From Thiospirochaeta perfilievii (lineage in GTDB: Bacteria > Spirochaetota > Spirochaetia > DSM-2461): a stretch of DNA of 64,000 bases. The position numbers were made by a program, and so were the translations under genes. Positions 63,737-64,000 of the stretch are shown here, piece by piece (the stretch's first letter is position 1; every line of letters starts with the position of its first letter). A model generated the notes under the pieces. It had not been told where the DNA came from and did no database searches. It worked only from the letters and a program-made list of their open reading frames with translations. The DNA lies in the NCBI RefSeq assembly GCF_008329945.1, contig NZ_CP035807.1, positions 558,001-622,000 on the forward strand. The letters are read 5' to 3'.

Positions 63737-64000
63737 TCTATTTAAGTTATATCCATCTTTTTCTAAAAGATCTATTAAACTACCCTCTCCGCATAAGTGA
63801 CCAGCTCCTACTACAATAAAGTAGTTATCACCAGTTTCTAAATAATTTTTAACTTGTTCTAACCAGTTTTTATTTCGTTGGAAAAGAAGTCGGTCTAAAG
63901 CCTCCTTAGAACCTGGAATATCTTGCCCTTCAGAAGTCATAATTTTATAGATAGCTTCTGTATCTCCAGAAATCCAAGCATTCATTAGTCCATTAAAAGT
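63731..64000 (-). CDS. TraB/GumN-family protein, C-terminal fragment
   Basis: The frame is open to the window edge (ATG at 63985 is probably internal). The last residues show the TraB/GumN end motif NKNWLEQVKNYLE...NYFIVVGAGHLCGEGSLIDLL, where the histidine of GAGHL belongs to the proposed active site. Members are putative membrane or exported metalloproteases of unknown target. It overlaps the convergent RecQ-like gene by 6 bp. Confidence 0.75.
   Translation of the reverse strand, partial: TFNGLMNAWISGDTEAIYKIMTSEGQDIPGSKEALDRLLFQRNKNWLEQVKNYLETGDNYFIVVGAGHLCGEGSLIDLLEKDGYNLNRL

Noticed and set aside
1-64000. Prophage, insertion sequences, CRISPR arrays, toxin-antitoxin or rRNA/tRNA genes
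   Set aside because: I looked on both strands and saw no transposase, integrase, regular repeat array, cloverleaf or rRNA sequence.

Overview
This is a low-GC bacterial chromosome segment, densely packed with about 55 genes. It carries no rRNA, tRNA, CRISPR array, phage or insertion sequence that I can recognise. The gene mix suggests a free-living, sugar-fermenting, motile spirochaete: long chemotaxis receptors, hybrid histidine kinases with C-terminal receivers, a two-propeller sensor joined to GGDEF, a small bacterial RRM protein, a GerMN-domain protein, fused GshAB and D-lactate dehydrogenase. The lineage is an inference from gene content and could not be tested here.

Layout. 1-7.1 kb is housekeeping: a GerMN tail, an ArsR-type regulator, a cysteine desulfurase/ThiI pair for tRNA thiolation, HisF, HPr (with Asp at position 46), LeuB and LeuA. 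7.1-16.7 kb is a sugar locus: ROK regulator, binding protein, two permeases and a 17-codon micro-ORF leftwards; GH94 phosphorylase, cytosolic GH9 hydrolase and an AlaX-type editing protein rightwards. A ROK-like operator lies between the two arms. 16.7-26.3 kb holds a divergent DAACS transporter, GshAB, pyridoxal phosphate synthase PdxST with its PdxR regulator, an unknown membrane protein and a DNA methyltransferase with a built-in HTH. 26.3-36 kb holds a small outer-membrane-like protein, a diguanylate cyclase broken at an A10 tract, an AEC carrier, a Cd/Zn/Pb ATPase with a MerR-type regulator, a 57-codon ORF, a chemoreceptor, an oxidoreductase and an RRM protein. 36-44.4 kb holds an exported nuclease, a large PEPCK/HprK-like P-loop protein with a PadR regulator, a PfkB kinase, a nucleotide-sugar-type SDR, a deletion scar joining two gene remnants, and a second chemoreceptor. 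44.4-54.1 kb is signalling: a propeller/GGDEF sensor, a YjiH-type membrane protein, a NUDIX hydrolase and two related hybrid kinases, one split by two compensating frameshifts. 54.1-64 kb holds a beta-helix protein behind a LacI-type palindrome, an SsuABC/ThiXYZ-type ABC operon, a truncated UbiA prenyltransferase, a D-lactate dehydrogenase/PTS-IIC-like operon under a MerR/GyrI regulator, a RecQ-like helicase and a TraB/GumN fragment.

How it works together. The sugar locus imports a beta-linked oligosaccharide and cleaves it inside the cell by phosphorolysis (GH94) and hydrolysis (GH9), which spares ATP; PfkB and D-LDH fit fermentative glycolysis. Several promoters place transcription start exactly on the start codon (-35, 17 nt, -10, 6 nt, ATG) with no ribosome binding site. 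Leaderless mRNAs therefore seem common here beside ordinary Shine-Dalgarno genes.

Strongest leads: the recurrent leaderless geometry; HPr with a natural Asp46; the P-loop protein of unknown function with its PadR partner; frame breaks at or near homopolymers in two signalling genes; two tiny Shine-Dalgarno-led ORFs; and a repeated operator that ties the MerR/GyrI gene to the lactate dehydrogenase operon.
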